The translations under genes were made by a program, and so were the position numbers. Below the pieces are notes generated by a model. The model did no database searches. It was not told where the DNA came from and saw only the letters and a program-made list of their open reading frames with translations. Positions 52,028 through 60,779 of a stretch of 64,000 nt of DNA are shown one piece after another (position 1 is the stretch's first letter; each line of letters opens with the position of its first letter). The stretch spans positions 87,512-151,511 of the forward strand of contig CACDFZ010000002.1 of assembly GCA_902552185.1 (NCBI GenBank), in the 5' to 3' direction. Source of the DNA: an uncultured Pelagibacteraceae bacterium (GTDB lineage Bacteria; Pseudomonadota; Alphaproteobacteria; Pelagibacterales; Pelagibacteraceae).

Positions 52028-52465
52028 ATGAGGGACCTACTTTATCTTAAAGACGAGCAAATTAAAGATTTTATACAATTACTTTATTACGCCTATAGAG
52101 AAACCTATTCAGATCCAAAAGATATTTTATCAAAAAAATTTTTTGGTCCTGCACATCTAAGAGCATTAAATCTAATTGAAAGTAATCCAGGTATAAGTTT
52201 AGGAGAACTTATATATAAACTTAAAATTACTAAACAAAGTATTAATAGAGTAATAAGGGATTTGTTAAAATCAAAAATGATTAAACAACTAAAAGATGAC
52301 GCTGACACACGAAAAAAAAAATTATTTCTCGATAAAGATGGAAAGATATTTTTCGAGACAATATATAAAAAACAAAAAAAAAGAATATTTAACGCTTTGA
52401 AAAATTCTGAGCCAGAGTCAGTTGTTAAGTTCAAAGAGGTTTTAAAAAAAATTATTAATGGATAA
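52028..52465 (+). CDS. MarR-family transcriptional regulator (PetP-like)
   Basis: 145 aa winged-helix protein. HLRALNLIESNPGISLGELIYKLKITKQSINRVIRDLLKSKMIKQL is the helix-turn-helix, and DDADTRKKKLFLDKDG is the wing with the family's D-xRxK pattern. In alphaproteobacteria a MarR gene (petP) precedes an OmpR-type gene (petR); the same pairing is seen here with an 8-base overlap. The ligand is unknown. Confidence 0.85.
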   Translation: MRDLLYLKDEQIKDFIQLLYYAYRETYSDPKDILSKKFFGPAHLRALNLIESNPGISLGELIYKLKITKQSINRVIRDLLKSKMIKQLKDDADTRKKKLFLDKDGKIFFETIYKKQKKRIFNALKNSEPESVVKFKEVLKKIING

Positions 52466-53132
52466 TTTAAACCATATCTTGGTAGTAGATGATGATGATC
52501 GTATAAGAAGTCTTCTAAAAGAGTATCTAAACGAAAAACATTTTGTAGTCTCTACAGCTTCAAATTCAGAGGAAGCCAAAATTAAGTTGAACCATTTCAA
52601 ATTTGATTTGATTGTTCTTGACGTTATGATGCCCGGCCAAAATGGCTATGAACTTGTAAAAGAAATTAAAAGTGATACTTGTCCGCCTATCATTTTACTT
52701 ACAGCTAAGGGAGAAGTTGAAAATAGAATTAAAGGTCTAGAACTAGGAGCGGATGATTATCTTGGTAAACCATTTGAGCCTAAAGAACTTCTTTTAAGAA
52801 TTAATAATGTAATTTCAAAGAATATTAAGATAGATCTTGAAAAAAAATATTCAGTGGGTGAGGCTGTTATTGACTTAAATAAAATGGTAATAAAATTAAA
52901 TAATTCTGATAAAAAAATTAATGTAACTGAAAAAAAAATTTTAATAGAAATGTTATCTAACCCAGGAAAAACTTACTCAAGATCTCAAATTGGCGACATA
53001 TCTGGAATATCACAGGAAAGATCTATTGATGTAATGATCACTCGTTTAAGACAAAAAATTGAGGTAAATCCAAAAAATCCGAAATACTTACAAACTATAA
53101 GGGGCTCAGGTTATGTTCTCTGGATTGAATAA
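52458..53132 (+). CDS. OmpR-family response regulator (PetR-like)
   Basis: 224 aa. The receiver domain has the acidic pocket VVDDDDRIRSLL, phosphoacceptor Asp in IVLDVMMPGQNGYEL (about 54), Thr in ILLTAKGE and Lys in YLGKPFEP (about 104). The C-terminal winged helix includes LNVTEKKILIEMLSNPGKTYSRSQ-type and DVMITRLRQKIEVNPKNPKYLQTIRGSGYVL sequence. It overlaps the kinase gene by 20 bases, suggesting coupled translation of a two-component pair. Confidence 0.93.
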   Translation: MDNLNHILVVDDDDRIRSLLKEYLNEKHFVVSTASNSEEAKIKLNHFKFDLIVLDVMMPGQNGYELVKEIKSDTCPPIILLTAKGEVENRIKGLELGADDYLGKPFEPKELLLRINNVISKNIKIDLEKKYSVGEAVIDLNKMVIKLNNSDKKINVTEKKILIEMLSNPGKTYSRSQIGDISGISQERSIDVMITRLRQKIEVNPKNPKYLQTIRGSGYVLWIE

Positions 53133-54432
53133 TTTTTTTAAAAGATTTTTACCAAAAGGTTTATTTTATAGATCATTAATAATTGTTGCGGCCCCTACAA
53201 TTCTTTTACAGTTAATCGTGACTATTGTTTTTTTTGACAGTATATGGATCAAGGCCAATAAAGGAATGACTAGATCACTTGTAGGCGAAATTAAAACTTT
53301 GAGCGACGTTTATAATTCTGACAACAAAAACCAAATTAATTACTTAACTGATATTTATAAGAAAAATTTTGACTTTGTCATTAACACTATAGACGAAAAA
53401 ATTCCTAAAGAAGTTTTTGAAAGAAGATTTAGTCCTATGGATAGATCTCTAAGACGTGAACTAAAGTCGACCTTTGGAAATGATAACTACTGGTTTAATA
53501 CCGTAAATTATCTAGATATTGTTGAAGTAAGAATAAGATCAGGAAACAAACATTTGCAATTTTTCTTTCCAAAAGAGAGAATAGCGACATCTTCTGTTCG
53601 ACTGTTTGTTTTATGGATAACATTACCTTCTATAATTCTTATCCTTATAGCAATACTTTTTTTAAAAAATCAAACCAAGCCACTTACTAATTTAGCTAAA
53701 GCAGCTCAGAGATTTGGTAAAGGAGACTATATAAATGAATTTAGACCGTCTGGCGCTAGAGAAATAAGAAATGCTGCGTATGAGTTTGATAGAATGGCAA
53801 AAAGAATAAATAGACATTTAAACCAACGATCTGAAATGCTTTCTGGCATAAGTCATGATTTACGAACACCACTTACAAGATTAAAGCTACAATTAGCAAT
53901 GGTCAGCGACAAAAATATTTCAGGTAATATGTCTAAAGATATAGATGAGATGGAAAATATGTTAAATGATTACCTTCAATTCGCAAAGACTCAAGCTAAA
54001 GAAAATACTGAAAAAGTTAGTTTAAAAGATTTATTTAATATTATTGAGAAAAGAATTAAAAATTCAAATGTAAGTGTAAAAATTGAAAATGATGTTTCTT
54101 TCTATGGAAGAAAGAATGCACTTCAAAGATGTTTTTCAAATGTTATAAACAATAGTCTAATGTATGGAAAAAAAATAAATATTACTGTACAAAAAAGTTC
54201 TAATAGAGCAGTAATTTTGTTTGATGATGACGGACCTGGTATCCCTCCCGAACATTACAGAAACGTTTTTAAACCTTTTTTTAGGCTTGATAAAAGTAGA
54301 AGTTTAAACAAGTCTGGAGTAGGTTTGGGCTTAGCAATAGTTGAGGATATTGTCCATTCCCATGGAGGAAATATTCAGTTATCAAAAAGTGACATGGATG
54401 GTTTGCAAGTTAAGATTTCTTTACCTTTTTAG
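53113..54432 (+). CDS. Sensor histidine kinase (EnvZ-like topology)
   Basis: 439 aa. Two transmembrane helices (about 19-40 and 160-180) bracket a periplasmic domain of about 115 residues. A HAMP segment follows (LTNLAKAAQRFGKGDY). The H-box is GISHDLRTPLTRLK (His about 248), and the N, G1 and G2 boxes are NVINNSLMYGKK, FDDDGPGIP and GVGLGLAIVEDIVHSHGG. It autophosphorylates and signals to the upstream regulator. The stimulus is unknown; osmolarity cannot be assumed. It overlaps the UbiK-like gene tail-to-tail by 23 bases. Confidence 0.92.
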   Translation: MFSGLNNFFKRFLPKGLFYRSLIIVAAPTILLQLIVTIVFFDSIWIKANKGMTRSLVGEIKTLSDVYNSDNKNQINYLTDIYKKNFDFVINTIDEKIPKEVFERRFSPMDRSLRRELKSTFGNDNYWFNTVNYLDIVEVRIRSGNKHLQFFFPKERIATSSVRLFVLWITLPSIILILIAILFLKNQTKPLTNLAKAAQRFGKGDYINEFRPSGAREIRNAAYEFDRMAKRINRHLNQRSEMLSGISHDLRTPLTRLKLQLAMVSDKNISGNMSKDIDEMENMLNDYLQFAKTQAKENTEKVSLKDLFNIIEKRIKNSNVSVKIENDVSFYGRKNALQRCFSNVINNSLMYGKKINITVQKSSNRAVILFDDDGPGIPPEHYRNVFKPFFRLDKSRSLNKSGVGLGLAIVEDIVHSHGGNIQLSKSDMDGLQVKISLPF

Positions 54433-54649
54433 TTTTTTTTAACAATTTTTTGATTTTCGCATCTTGTGTTTCCACTAGCTTTTTAAGTATTTCAAACTCT
54501 TCTCTAGAAACAAGATTTAATTTATTAACAATACTATCTTTTTTAAATTTTAAGTTAGTCGTAAGTTCCTTTTTGACATCATTTACAGTCAAAATTCCAG
54601 TTTCTAACAAGCTTGATAGAGTTTTTAATATTTTTTCTTTGTCTGACAC
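54410..54649 (-). CDS. UbiK-like accessory factor (BMFP/DUF526 family)
   Basis: 79 aa, small and coiled-coil-prone. VNKLNLVSREEFEILKKLVETQDAKIKKL is the family's conserved C-terminal helix (VSREEFE...), followed by a Lys-rich tail. UbiK assists assembly of ubiquinone synthesis enzymes in other proteobacteria; the family was formerly described as membrane fusogenic. Divergence from lgt across 53 bases is a gene order I know from alphaproteobacteria and supports the call. Confidence 0.78.
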   Translation of the reverse strand: MSDKEKILKTLSSLLETGILTVNDVKKELTTNLKFKKDSIVNKLNLVSREEFEILKKLVETQDAKIKKLLKKTKKVKKS

Positions 54650-54661
54650 ACCCTATCATAT

Positions 54662-54690
54662 TTGATAAGTAAATTTATTTCAATTATGTT
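54662..54690 (+). promoter_or_regulatory. Possible lgt promoter giving a very short leader
   Basis: TTGATA (54662-54667), 17-base spacer, TATGTT (54685-54690). The predicted start near 54697 is only some 6 bases before the lgt ATG at 54703, so the mRNA would be nearly leaderless. Confidence 0.35.
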
Positions 54691-54702
54691 ATTAATTTTA
54701 TA

Positions 54703-55482
54703 ATGTATATTCATAATTTAAATCCAATAATATTTGATTTTGGTATCCTGTCCCTAAAATGGTACTCTCTAGCTTATTTATTTGGCGTAATATTTGGTTG
54801 GTGGTATGGAAAAAAAATTATTTTATTTATCAATAATAAATATAATAAAAATTTTAAATTAGATTTATTTGATGATTATATAACTTATGTAATTATCTCC
54901 ATAATTATCGGGGGAAGATTAGGTTACGTTTTATTTTATAACTTAAGCTATTTTATTTCGAATCCCATAGAAATTTTTTTTATTTGGAAAGGGGGCATGT
55001 CGTTCCATGGGGGACTATTAGGGATAATTGCAGCCACTATGTTATTTTCAAAGAGAAGAGGTTTTGATAAAATGGTTCTACTTGATGTAGTTTCATGTGT
55101 TGCGCCTATTGGAATTTTTTTCGGAAGATTAGCTAACTTTATAAATGGTGAACTTTACGGAAAACCAACTGATCTTCCTTGGGCAGTAATTTTTCCATTA
55201 ATTGACAATTTTGGTAGGCATCCTTCACAAATTTATGAGGCATTTCTTGAAGGAGCTTTATTATTTGTAATTTTAAACCTAATAATAAAAAAGTTGCCTT
55301 ATAAAAAAGGTGTGTGTGCTGCTGCGTTTTTGATATTTTATTCTTTGTTTAGAATTTTTTCAGAATTTTTTAGAGAACCCGACTTGCAAATAGGTTACAT
55401 TTTTAACTATGTAAGCATGGGATCTTTGTTAAGTTTTTTTATGTTTTGTATTGGAATTGCAATGTATTTTAAGATCAAATGA
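54703..55482 (+). CDS. lgt: Prolipoprotein diacylglyceryl transferase
   Basis: 259 aa, seven-helix inner-membrane enzyme that adds diacylglycerol to lipobox cysteines. MYIHNLNPIIFDFGILSLKWYSLAYLFG at the start, the conserved GGRLGYVLFYN and MSFHGGLLG with the essential His-Gly pair, the signature FFGRLANFINGELYG (about 140-154), and RHPSQIYEAFLEG. It supplies lipoproteins such as BamD in this window. It overlaps the next gene by 4 bases. Confidence 0.96.
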   Translation: MYIHNLNPIIFDFGILSLKWYSLAYLFGVIFGWWYGKKIILFINNKYNKNFKLDLFDDYITYVIISIIIGGRLGYVLFYNLSYFISNPIEIFFIWKGGMSFHGGLLGIIAATMLFSKRRGFDKMVLLDVVSCVAPIGIFFGRLANFINGELYGKPTDLPWAVIFPLIDNFGRHPSQIYEAFLEGALLFVILNLIIKKLPYKKGVCAAAFLIFYSLFRIFSEFFREPDLQIGYIFNYVSMGSLLSFFMFCIGIAMYFKIK

Positions 55483-56525
55483 ATAATTTAAATGGAACTC
55501 ATTCAATTGATAAATTTATAGAGAGTGCTCTATATGACAAAAATTACGGTTATTACTCAAAAAAAAATCCATTTGGAAAACAAGGTGATTTTATAACTGC
55601 ACCATTAATTTCTCCGCTATTCAGTGAGATGATATTGGTATGGGTGATTTCTTATTGGATAAATCTTGGTAAACCAAAGGAATTTTTTTTGGTTGAGCTA
55701 GGTCCTGGAGACGGAAGTTTTTGTAAAACATTTTGTAATAGTTTAAAAAAATTTCCCTCATTTGAAAACTCAGTCAAAATATTTTTATTTGAAAGAAGTA
55801 AAACACTTATTAAAATTCAAAAAAATACAGTAAAAAATAAAAAGGTTACTTGGATAAAAAACTTGAGTCAGATAAAGAAAGGACCAACTCTTTTTTTTGG
55901 CAATGAATTTTTTGACTCTATACCAATTAAACAATTCGAAATAAGAAATTCCTCTGTTTATGAAAAATTTGTTCAATTTAAAAACAATAGATTTAATAAA
56001 TTTATTTTTAAAAAAGTATCGCCAAACACTCAGAAAAAATTAAAAAAATTAGATTTGCTCAGAAAAAAAGGAATTATTGAATACCCTCTGAAGGGTTTAA
56101 AAATTCTGGAAACAATTGTAAAAAAAATTAATAAGTTAAATGGAGGTATTTTGCTTATTGACTATGGTTATACAAAAGCGCAGGGTAATGATACTTTACA
56201 ATCAATAAAGACACACAAAAAAAATATGTTTTATGAAAATATTGGAAAAGCTGATATCACATATTTAGTTAATTTTGGACTTTTAAATAATTTTTTTGCA
56301 AATAAAAAACTTATTATAAATAAAATAGTAAGCCAAAATTTCTTTTTAAAAAAATTGGGCATAATAGAAAGGGCAGAAATACTATCCAAGAATATAAGTT
56401 TCAAAGAAAAGGTTGATTTATATTATAGACTAGAGAGACTTTTGAGTGAAAAAAAAATGGGCAGTTTATTTAAAGTTTTATTTGCTTCAAAAAACAAAAC
56501 AAAATTTAATCTAGGATTTAAATAA
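55479..56525 (+). CDS. SAM-dependent methyltransferase, MidA/NDUFAF7 family
   Basis: 348 aa. The family start IESALYDKNYGYYSKKNPFGKQGDFITAPLISPLFSE is clear; the SAM motif is LVELGPGDGSF (about 72), followed by TLFFGNEFFDSIPIKQF and GILLIDYGYTK. Mitochondrial relatives methylate an Arg of a complex I subunit; a bacterial complex I target is a reasonable inference only. It lies between lgt and pgeF, overlapping lgt by 4 bases and pgeF by one. Confidence 0.85.
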   Translation: MNNLNGTHSIDKFIESALYDKNYGYYSKKNPFGKQGDFITAPLISPLFSEMILVWVISYWINLGKPKEFFLVELGPGDGSFCKTFCNSLKKFPSFENSVKIFLFERSKTLIKIQKNTVKNKKVTWIKNLSQIKKGPTLFFGNEFFDSIPIKQFEIRNSSVYEKFVQFKNNRFNKFIFKKVSPNTQKKLKKLDLLRKKGIIEYPLKGLKILETIVKKINKLNGGILLIDYGYTKAQGNDTLQSIKTHKKNMFYENIGKADITYLVNFGLLNNFFANKKLIINKIVSQNFFLKKLGIIERAEILSKNISFKEKVDLYYRLERLLSEKKMGSLFKVLFASKNKTKFNLGFK

Positions 56526-57295
56526 TGTATTATTCAAAAAAATTCCAAAAATTTAGAAATATTAATCATTGTTTTTTTTCAAGAAAAGGCGGGTGTTCTA
56601 AGGGCATTTATAAAAGTCTAAATTGCGGTCAAGGATCAAAGGATAATAAAAAAAATGTTAGTAAAAATTTAAACTTCGTCTCTAAAAAAATTAAAATTAA
56701 CAAAAAAAAACTTTATTTAATGTATCAAACACATAGTAATAAAGTAATTGTAATTACTAAAAAAAATGAAAATTTAAATAAATTTAAGTCTGATGCCATA
56801 ATTACAAAAATTAGAGGAATAGGCTTGGGTGTGGTTACAGCAGATTGTGTACCGATTATTCTATTTGATAAGCAAAATCACATCATCGGATGCATTCATG
56901 CTGGATGGAAAGGTGCCTTTTCTGGAATTATTGAAAACACAATTAAACGATTTAAAAAAATAAGTATAAAAAATAAAATATATGCTGCTATCGGTCCTTG
57001 TATAGGAAATAAAAGTTACGAAGTTGACTTAACCTTTTATAAAAAATTTATTTCAAAAACTAAAAGAAATAGCATCTATTTTATAAATAAAAGAAAAAAT
57101 AAAAAATTATTTAACCTTCGAAAATATGTAAATGATAAGTTGATCAAATTAAATGTTGTAGTAGATAATATAAACAAAGATACTTTCAGAGAAAAAAGTA
57201 ATTTTTTTAGTTACAGAAGGTCTCAAAAACTAGGTCAAAATGATTATGGAAGATGTATTTCTGTAATTACTTTGACAAAGTTTAGCCAAAATTAA
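56525..57295 (+). CDS. pgeF: Laccase-domain purine nucleosidase/polyphenol oxidase-family protein (PgeF/YfiH)
   Basis: 256 aa. Family motifs: FFSRKGGCSKGIYKSLNCGQGS (about 17-38), YQTHSNKV, VVTADCVPIILFD with the metal Cys (about 107), CIHAGWKGAFSGI with the metal His (about 124) and AAIGPCIGNKSYEVD. Members cleave misincorporated stem amino acids from peptidoglycan precursors or hydrolyse/phosphorolyse purine nucleosides; which applies here cannot be told. It is third in the lgt operon. Confidence 0.87.
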   Translation: MYYSKKFQKFRNINHCFFSRKGGCSKGIYKSLNCGQGSKDNKKNVSKNLNFVSKKIKINKKKLYLMYQTHSNKVIVITKKNENLNKFKSDAIITKIRGIGLGVVTADCVPIILFDKQNHIIGCIHAGWKGAFSGIIENTIKRFKKISIKNKIYAAIGPCIGNKSYEVDLTFYKKFISKTKRNSIYFINKRKNKKLFNLRKYVNDKLIKLNVVVDNINKDTFREKSNFFSYRRSQKLGQNDYGRCISVITLTKFSQN

Positions 57296-57312
57296 TCGTT
57301 ATATTTATAATT

Positions 57313-57328
57313 GTTAAAGCTCTTTAAC
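57313..57328. promoter_or_regulatory. Palindrome upstream of prs
   Basis: GTTAAAG-CT-CTTTAAC, perfect 7-bp arms with a 2-base spacer, 77 bases before the prs start in a 109-base spacer. It is operator-like in size. There is no T-tail, so it is not an obvious terminator for pgeF. The factor is unknown. Confidence 0.35.
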
Positions 57329-57404
57329 GTTAAATCTTCAACAACAAATTGATTAAGAACAGCTGGAAAAGGTTAAAAAATAATTGTATAAATAATTACA
57401 TTTC

Positions 57405-58337
57405 ATGAAAATTTTATCTGGAACAAGTAATCCTAAACTTAGCAAAGAAATTTCAAAGCTGCTTAAACTCAAACTCGTTAATACGAATATTAAAAGATTT
57501 TCTGATGGAGAAATTTATATTGAAATAAATGAAAATATTAGAGGAAATAGTGTATTTGTAATTCAATCAACTTCAAATCCAGCAAATGACAATTTAATGG
57601 AGTTGCTATTGTGTATAGACGCTTTGAGAAGATCATCGGCAAAAAATATCACTGCAGTTATTCCTTACTATGGATATGCCAGACAGGATAGAAAAGTAGT
57701 TCCAAGAACATCTATCTCTGCAAAAGTTGTTGCTAATTTAATTACAGATGCTGGAGCTAGTAGAGTGGTTACAGTAGACTTACATGCGGGTCAAATTCAA
57801 GGATTTTTCGATATGCCCGTTGATAACCTTTTTACAACCCCTTTATTTGCAAGGTATATCAAAAAAAAATTAAAAAATAAAAAGTTAATATGTGTTTCAC
57901 CAGATGTTGGAGGAGTTCAAAGAACTAGAGGTCTTGCAACAAAGATTAAAGCTGACTTAGCTATTATTGATAAAAGAAGACCAAAACCAGGTAAGTCTCA
58001 AGTGATGAATATAATAGGTGATGTAAAAGGCAAAACTTGTATTATTGTTGATGATATAATTGACAGTGGAGGAACAATTGTAAATGCAGTTGATGCTTTA
58101 AAAAAGAGTGGAGCCACCGAAGTTTATGTATTTATCACTCATGCTGTTTTAAGTGGTGATGCTACTAATAAAATTAAAAAGTCAAAAATAAAAAAATTAA
58201 TTATAACAGACACAATTGATAACTCACAAAAAATAAAGAATAACAATAAAATTGAGGTATTATCTATATCTTCATTAATGGCAGAGGCCATAAAAAGAAT
58301 TTCTAACTCAACATCTGTGTCAGATTTGTTTAATTAA
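57405..58337 (+). CDS. prs: Ribose-phosphate pyrophosphokinase
   Basis: 310 aa, class I PRPP synthase. RFSDGEIYIEINENIRG, NDNLMELLLCIDALRRSSA, ITAVIPYYGYARQDRK (the flexible ATP loop, about 86-101), VVTVDLHAGQIQGFFDMPVDNL (about 125) and the PRPP-binding IIVDDIIDSGGT (about 215). It supplies PRPP for nucleotide and histidine synthesis. It is preceded by a 109-base spacer with a palindrome, so probably has its own promoter. Confidence 0.96.
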   Translation: MKILSGTSNPKLSKEISKLLKLKLVNTNIKRFSDGEIYIEINENIRGNSVFVIQSTSNPANDNLMELLLCIDALRRSSAKNITAVIPYYGYARQDRKVVPRTSISAKVVANLITDAGASRVVTVDLHAGQIQGFFDMPVDNLFTTPLFARYIKKKLKNKKLICVSPDVGGVQRTRGLATKIKADLAIIDKRRPKPGKSQVMNIIGDVKGKTCIIVDDIIDSGGTIVNAVDALKKSGATEVYVFITHAVLSGDATNKIKKSKIKKLIITDTIDNSQKIKNNNKIEVLSISSLMAEAIKRISNSTSVSDLFN

Positions 58338-58391
58338 CACTTGTTTTATTTTTAAAGTTGAGTTAAATAGCCTTTTCAAAATAAATAATTT

Positions 58392-59141
58392 ATGATTAAT
58401 ATAAAAGCTAACAAAAGAGAAAAATCTACAACAGGTTTTACCAATAAATTAAGATTAGACGGTTTTATTCCAGCTATATTATACGGTGGAAAAAACCCTA
58501 ACGAGAAAATATCTATAGCAAAAAAAGATCTAAAAAATTTTATTCAAAATGAGTCTTTTTTATCTACTGTATTTGAAATAGACCTTGATGGTAAAAAAGA
58601 AAAAGTTTTACCTCGAGACGTAGCTTACCATGTGACTACAAATGAGCCGATACATTTGGATTTAATGAGAATAGTCTCTGGAACTAAAATTGTAATTGAA
58701 ATTCCAGTTAAATTTATAAATAATAATGATTCACCTGGTCTTAAAAGAGGAGGCGTTCTTAATATAGTTAGAAGGAAAGTAGAATTGAGATGCCCGGCTG
58801 ATAATATACCAGAAGATATTACTATAGACCTAGCTGGTACAGATATAGGGACAAGCATAAAAATTTCATCTGTAAAATTGCCAGAAAATGTTACACCGGT
58901 AATTATTGACAGAGACTTTGTTATTGCAACCGTAGCAGCGCCAACCATTATTAAGGAACCTGAAAAACCTGCAGAAGGAGAAGCTGCTGAAGGTGCTGAG
59001 GGTGAAGCTGCGGCTGAGGGAGCGGAAGCAACTGCAGAAACATCTGGTAAAGAGGGTGAGCCAGCTAAAAAAGATGATAAAGGTAAAGATGCGTCACCTG
59101 ACAAAAAACCTGCAGACAAAAAACCTGCTGAGAAAAAATAA
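58392..59141 (+). CDS. rplY: 50S ribosomal protein L25 (Ctc/TL5 type)
   Basis: 249 aa. The N-terminal L25 domain (INIKANKREKSTTGFTNKLRLDGFIPAILYGGKN) is followed by the Ctc/TL5 beta domain (about 95-185). A low-complexity tail of about 55 residues follows: first EAAEGAEGEAA-type acidic Ala/Gly repeats, then Lys/Asp/Pro repeats. L25 binds 5S rRNA. The tail's codons are notably richer in G+C than neighbours. prs-rplY-pth-ychF is a conserved bacterial order, seen intact here; pth begins after 5 bases. Confidence 0.95.
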   Translation: MINIKANKREKSTTGFTNKLRLDGFIPAILYGGKNPNEKISIAKKDLKNFIQNESFLSTVFEIDLDGKKEKVLPRDVAYHVTTNEPIHLDLMRIVSGTKIVIEIPVKFINNNDSPGLKRGGVLNIVRRKVELRCPADNIPEDITIDLAGTDIGTSIKISSVKLPENVTPVIIDRDFVIATVAAPTIIKEPEKPAEGEAAEGAEGEAAAEGAEATAETSGKEGEPAKKDDKGKDASPDKKPADKKPAEKK

Positions 59142-59146
59142 ATAAT

Positions 59147-59719
59147 ATGCTTTTATTAGTTGGACTAGGAAATCCAGGACCTGACAGTGAGAATAATCGA
59201 CATAATATTGGGTTTAAAATAATCGATGCAATCAATTCTCATTTTAAACTTTCGAAACAAAAACCTAAATTTAAAGGCCTTCTAACTACTGGAAATATCG
59301 AATCTAAAAAAGTTTATGCTATTAAACCTTTAACCTTCATGAACAATTCAGGAACAGCAATAAAAGAATTGATTGATTATTTTAAAATTGATGCAAAAAA
59401 TGTAATCGTATTTCATGATGATTTGGATATTGATTTTGGTAAAGTTAAGGCTAAAGTTGGTGGAACAAGTGCTGGTCACAACGGAATAAAATCTATAGAC
59501 AAATTTATTGGCACAGATTACTCAAGAGTGAGAGTGGGTATAGGTCACCCAAAGGAAAAAAGAAGGGTTAATAGTCATGTTCTCGAAGATTTTAAAGATG
59601 ACGAAGAAGAAAGAATAAAAGAGATTACTGAAAATATTGTAAAATTGGTTCCAACTTTAATAGACAAAAAAATCGATTTATTTTCAAGTAAAGTTAATCA
59701 AAATTTAAATGGGATTTAA
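59147..59719 (+). CDS. pth: Peptidyl-tRNA hydrolase
   Basis: 190 aa. GLGNPGPDSENNRHNIGFKIID holds the catalytic His (about 22); KPLTFMNNSGTAI, FHDDLDIDFGKVKAKVGGTSAGHNGIKSI (catalytic Asp, about 93) and DYSRVRVGIGHP follow. It recycles tRNA from stalled peptidyl-tRNA. It overlaps ychF by 11 bases. Confidence 0.96.
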   Translation: MLLLVGLGNPGPDSENNRHNIGFKIIDAINSHFKLSKQKPKFKGLLTTGNIESKKVYAIKPLTFMNNSGTAIKELIDYFKIDAKNVIVFHDDLDIDFGKVKAKVGGTSAGHNGIKSIDKFIGTDYSRVRVGIGHPKEKRRVNSHVLEDFKDDEEERIKEITENIVKLVPTLIDKKIDLFSSKVNQNLNGI

Positions 59720-60779
59720 GTGCGGTATTGTTGGTTTACCCAATGTAGGAAAGTCAACTTTATTTAATGCATTAACTTCAACAAAAAATGCTGAGGCAGC
59801 TAATTTTCCTTTCTGTACAATTGATCCAAATATTGGAATAGTAGAAGTACCGGACAATCGTTTAGATGCCCTTGCAAAATTGTCAAATTCAAAAAAAAAA
59901 ATTTATACCACAATAACTTTTGTAGATATTGCTGGATTAGTAAAAGGTGCATCAAAAGGAGAAGGATTAGGAAACAAGTTTTTATCTCATATCAGAGAGG
60001 TTGACGCTATCATTCACTTAGTAAGATGTTTTGAAAGTCAAAATATTCAGCATGTCAATAATAAGGTAAATCCGGTTGAGGATCTTGAAACAATTAAAAC
60101 AGAAATTGCATTATCTGATATTGAGACTATTCAAAAAAAACTGGAAAAATCAAAAAAAAAACTTCTTTCTAAAAAAGAAATAGAGATTTTGGAAAAATCA
60201 CTAGAAACACTTAATGGTGGAAATGAACTTGATACTTTAGATCAATCATTTAAAATATTTTTACGTCAAACCGGCTTACTTAGTTTAAAACCCAAAATAA
60301 TTGTATGCAATGTTGATGAAGCAACCTTAAAAGAGGGAAATGAACACACTTTAAGTATTATAAATACTTATCCAAAAGAAAAAGTGATAACAATTTGTGC
60401 AGATATTGAAGATCAACTATCTAGTTTAACAGATGACGAAAAATCAAAATTTATGAGAGAGATAGGTCTTAATAAAATGGGTATTAGTAAGCTTATTAAA
60501 GAAGGATATGATTTGCTTGATTTAGAAACTTTTTTTACTTCTGGAAAAGAAGAAAGCAGAGCTTGGACGGTAAAAAAAAATACCCCAGCTCCAAAAGCTG
60601 CTGGTGTTATTCATACTGACTTTGAAAAAAATTTTATAAGAGCTGAAGCTGTCGATACTGCAGATTTTATAAAATTTGGTAGCGCTGAAAAGTGTAAAGA
60701 AAATGGAAAGTTAAGAATAGAAGGGAAAGATTATATTGTTAAAGATGGTGACGTATTATATTTCAGGGTTAACCCTTGA
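59709..60779 (+). CDS. ychF: Ribosome-binding ATPase YchF
   Basis: 356 aa, Obg-family P-loop protein. GLPNVGKSTLFNALT (about 8-22), NFPFCTIDPNIGIVEVPD, DIAGLVKGASKGEGLGNKFLSHIREVDAI, ATP-specifying NVDE in place of NKxD (about 201), and a C-terminal TGS domain ([31 protein letters not shown]). It ends with a 24-base tail-to-tail overlap of petC, the largest convergent overlap in the window. Confidence 0.96.
   Translation: MGFKCGIVGLPNVGKSTLFNALTSTKNAEAANFPFCTIDPNIGIVEVPDNRLDALAKLSNSKKKIYTTITFVDIAGLVKGASKGEGLGNKFLSHIREVDAIIHLVRCFESQNIQHVNNKVNPVEDLETIKTEIALSDIETIQKKLEKSKKKLLSKKEIEILEKSLETLNGGNELDTLDQSFKIFLRQTGLLSLKPKIIVCNVDEATLKEGNEHTLSIINTYPKEKVITICADIEDQLSSLTDDEKSKFMREIGLNKMGISKLIKEGYDLLDLETFFTSGKEESRAWTVKKNTPAPKAAGVIHTDFEKNFIRAEAVDTADFIKFGSAEKCKENGKLRIEGKDYIVKDGDVLYFRVNP

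Noticed and set aside
58625-59119. 164-codon minus-strand ORF opposite rplY
   Set aside because: It is the antisense shadow of the Ala/Glu-rich tail and conserved L25 core; rplY is certain.
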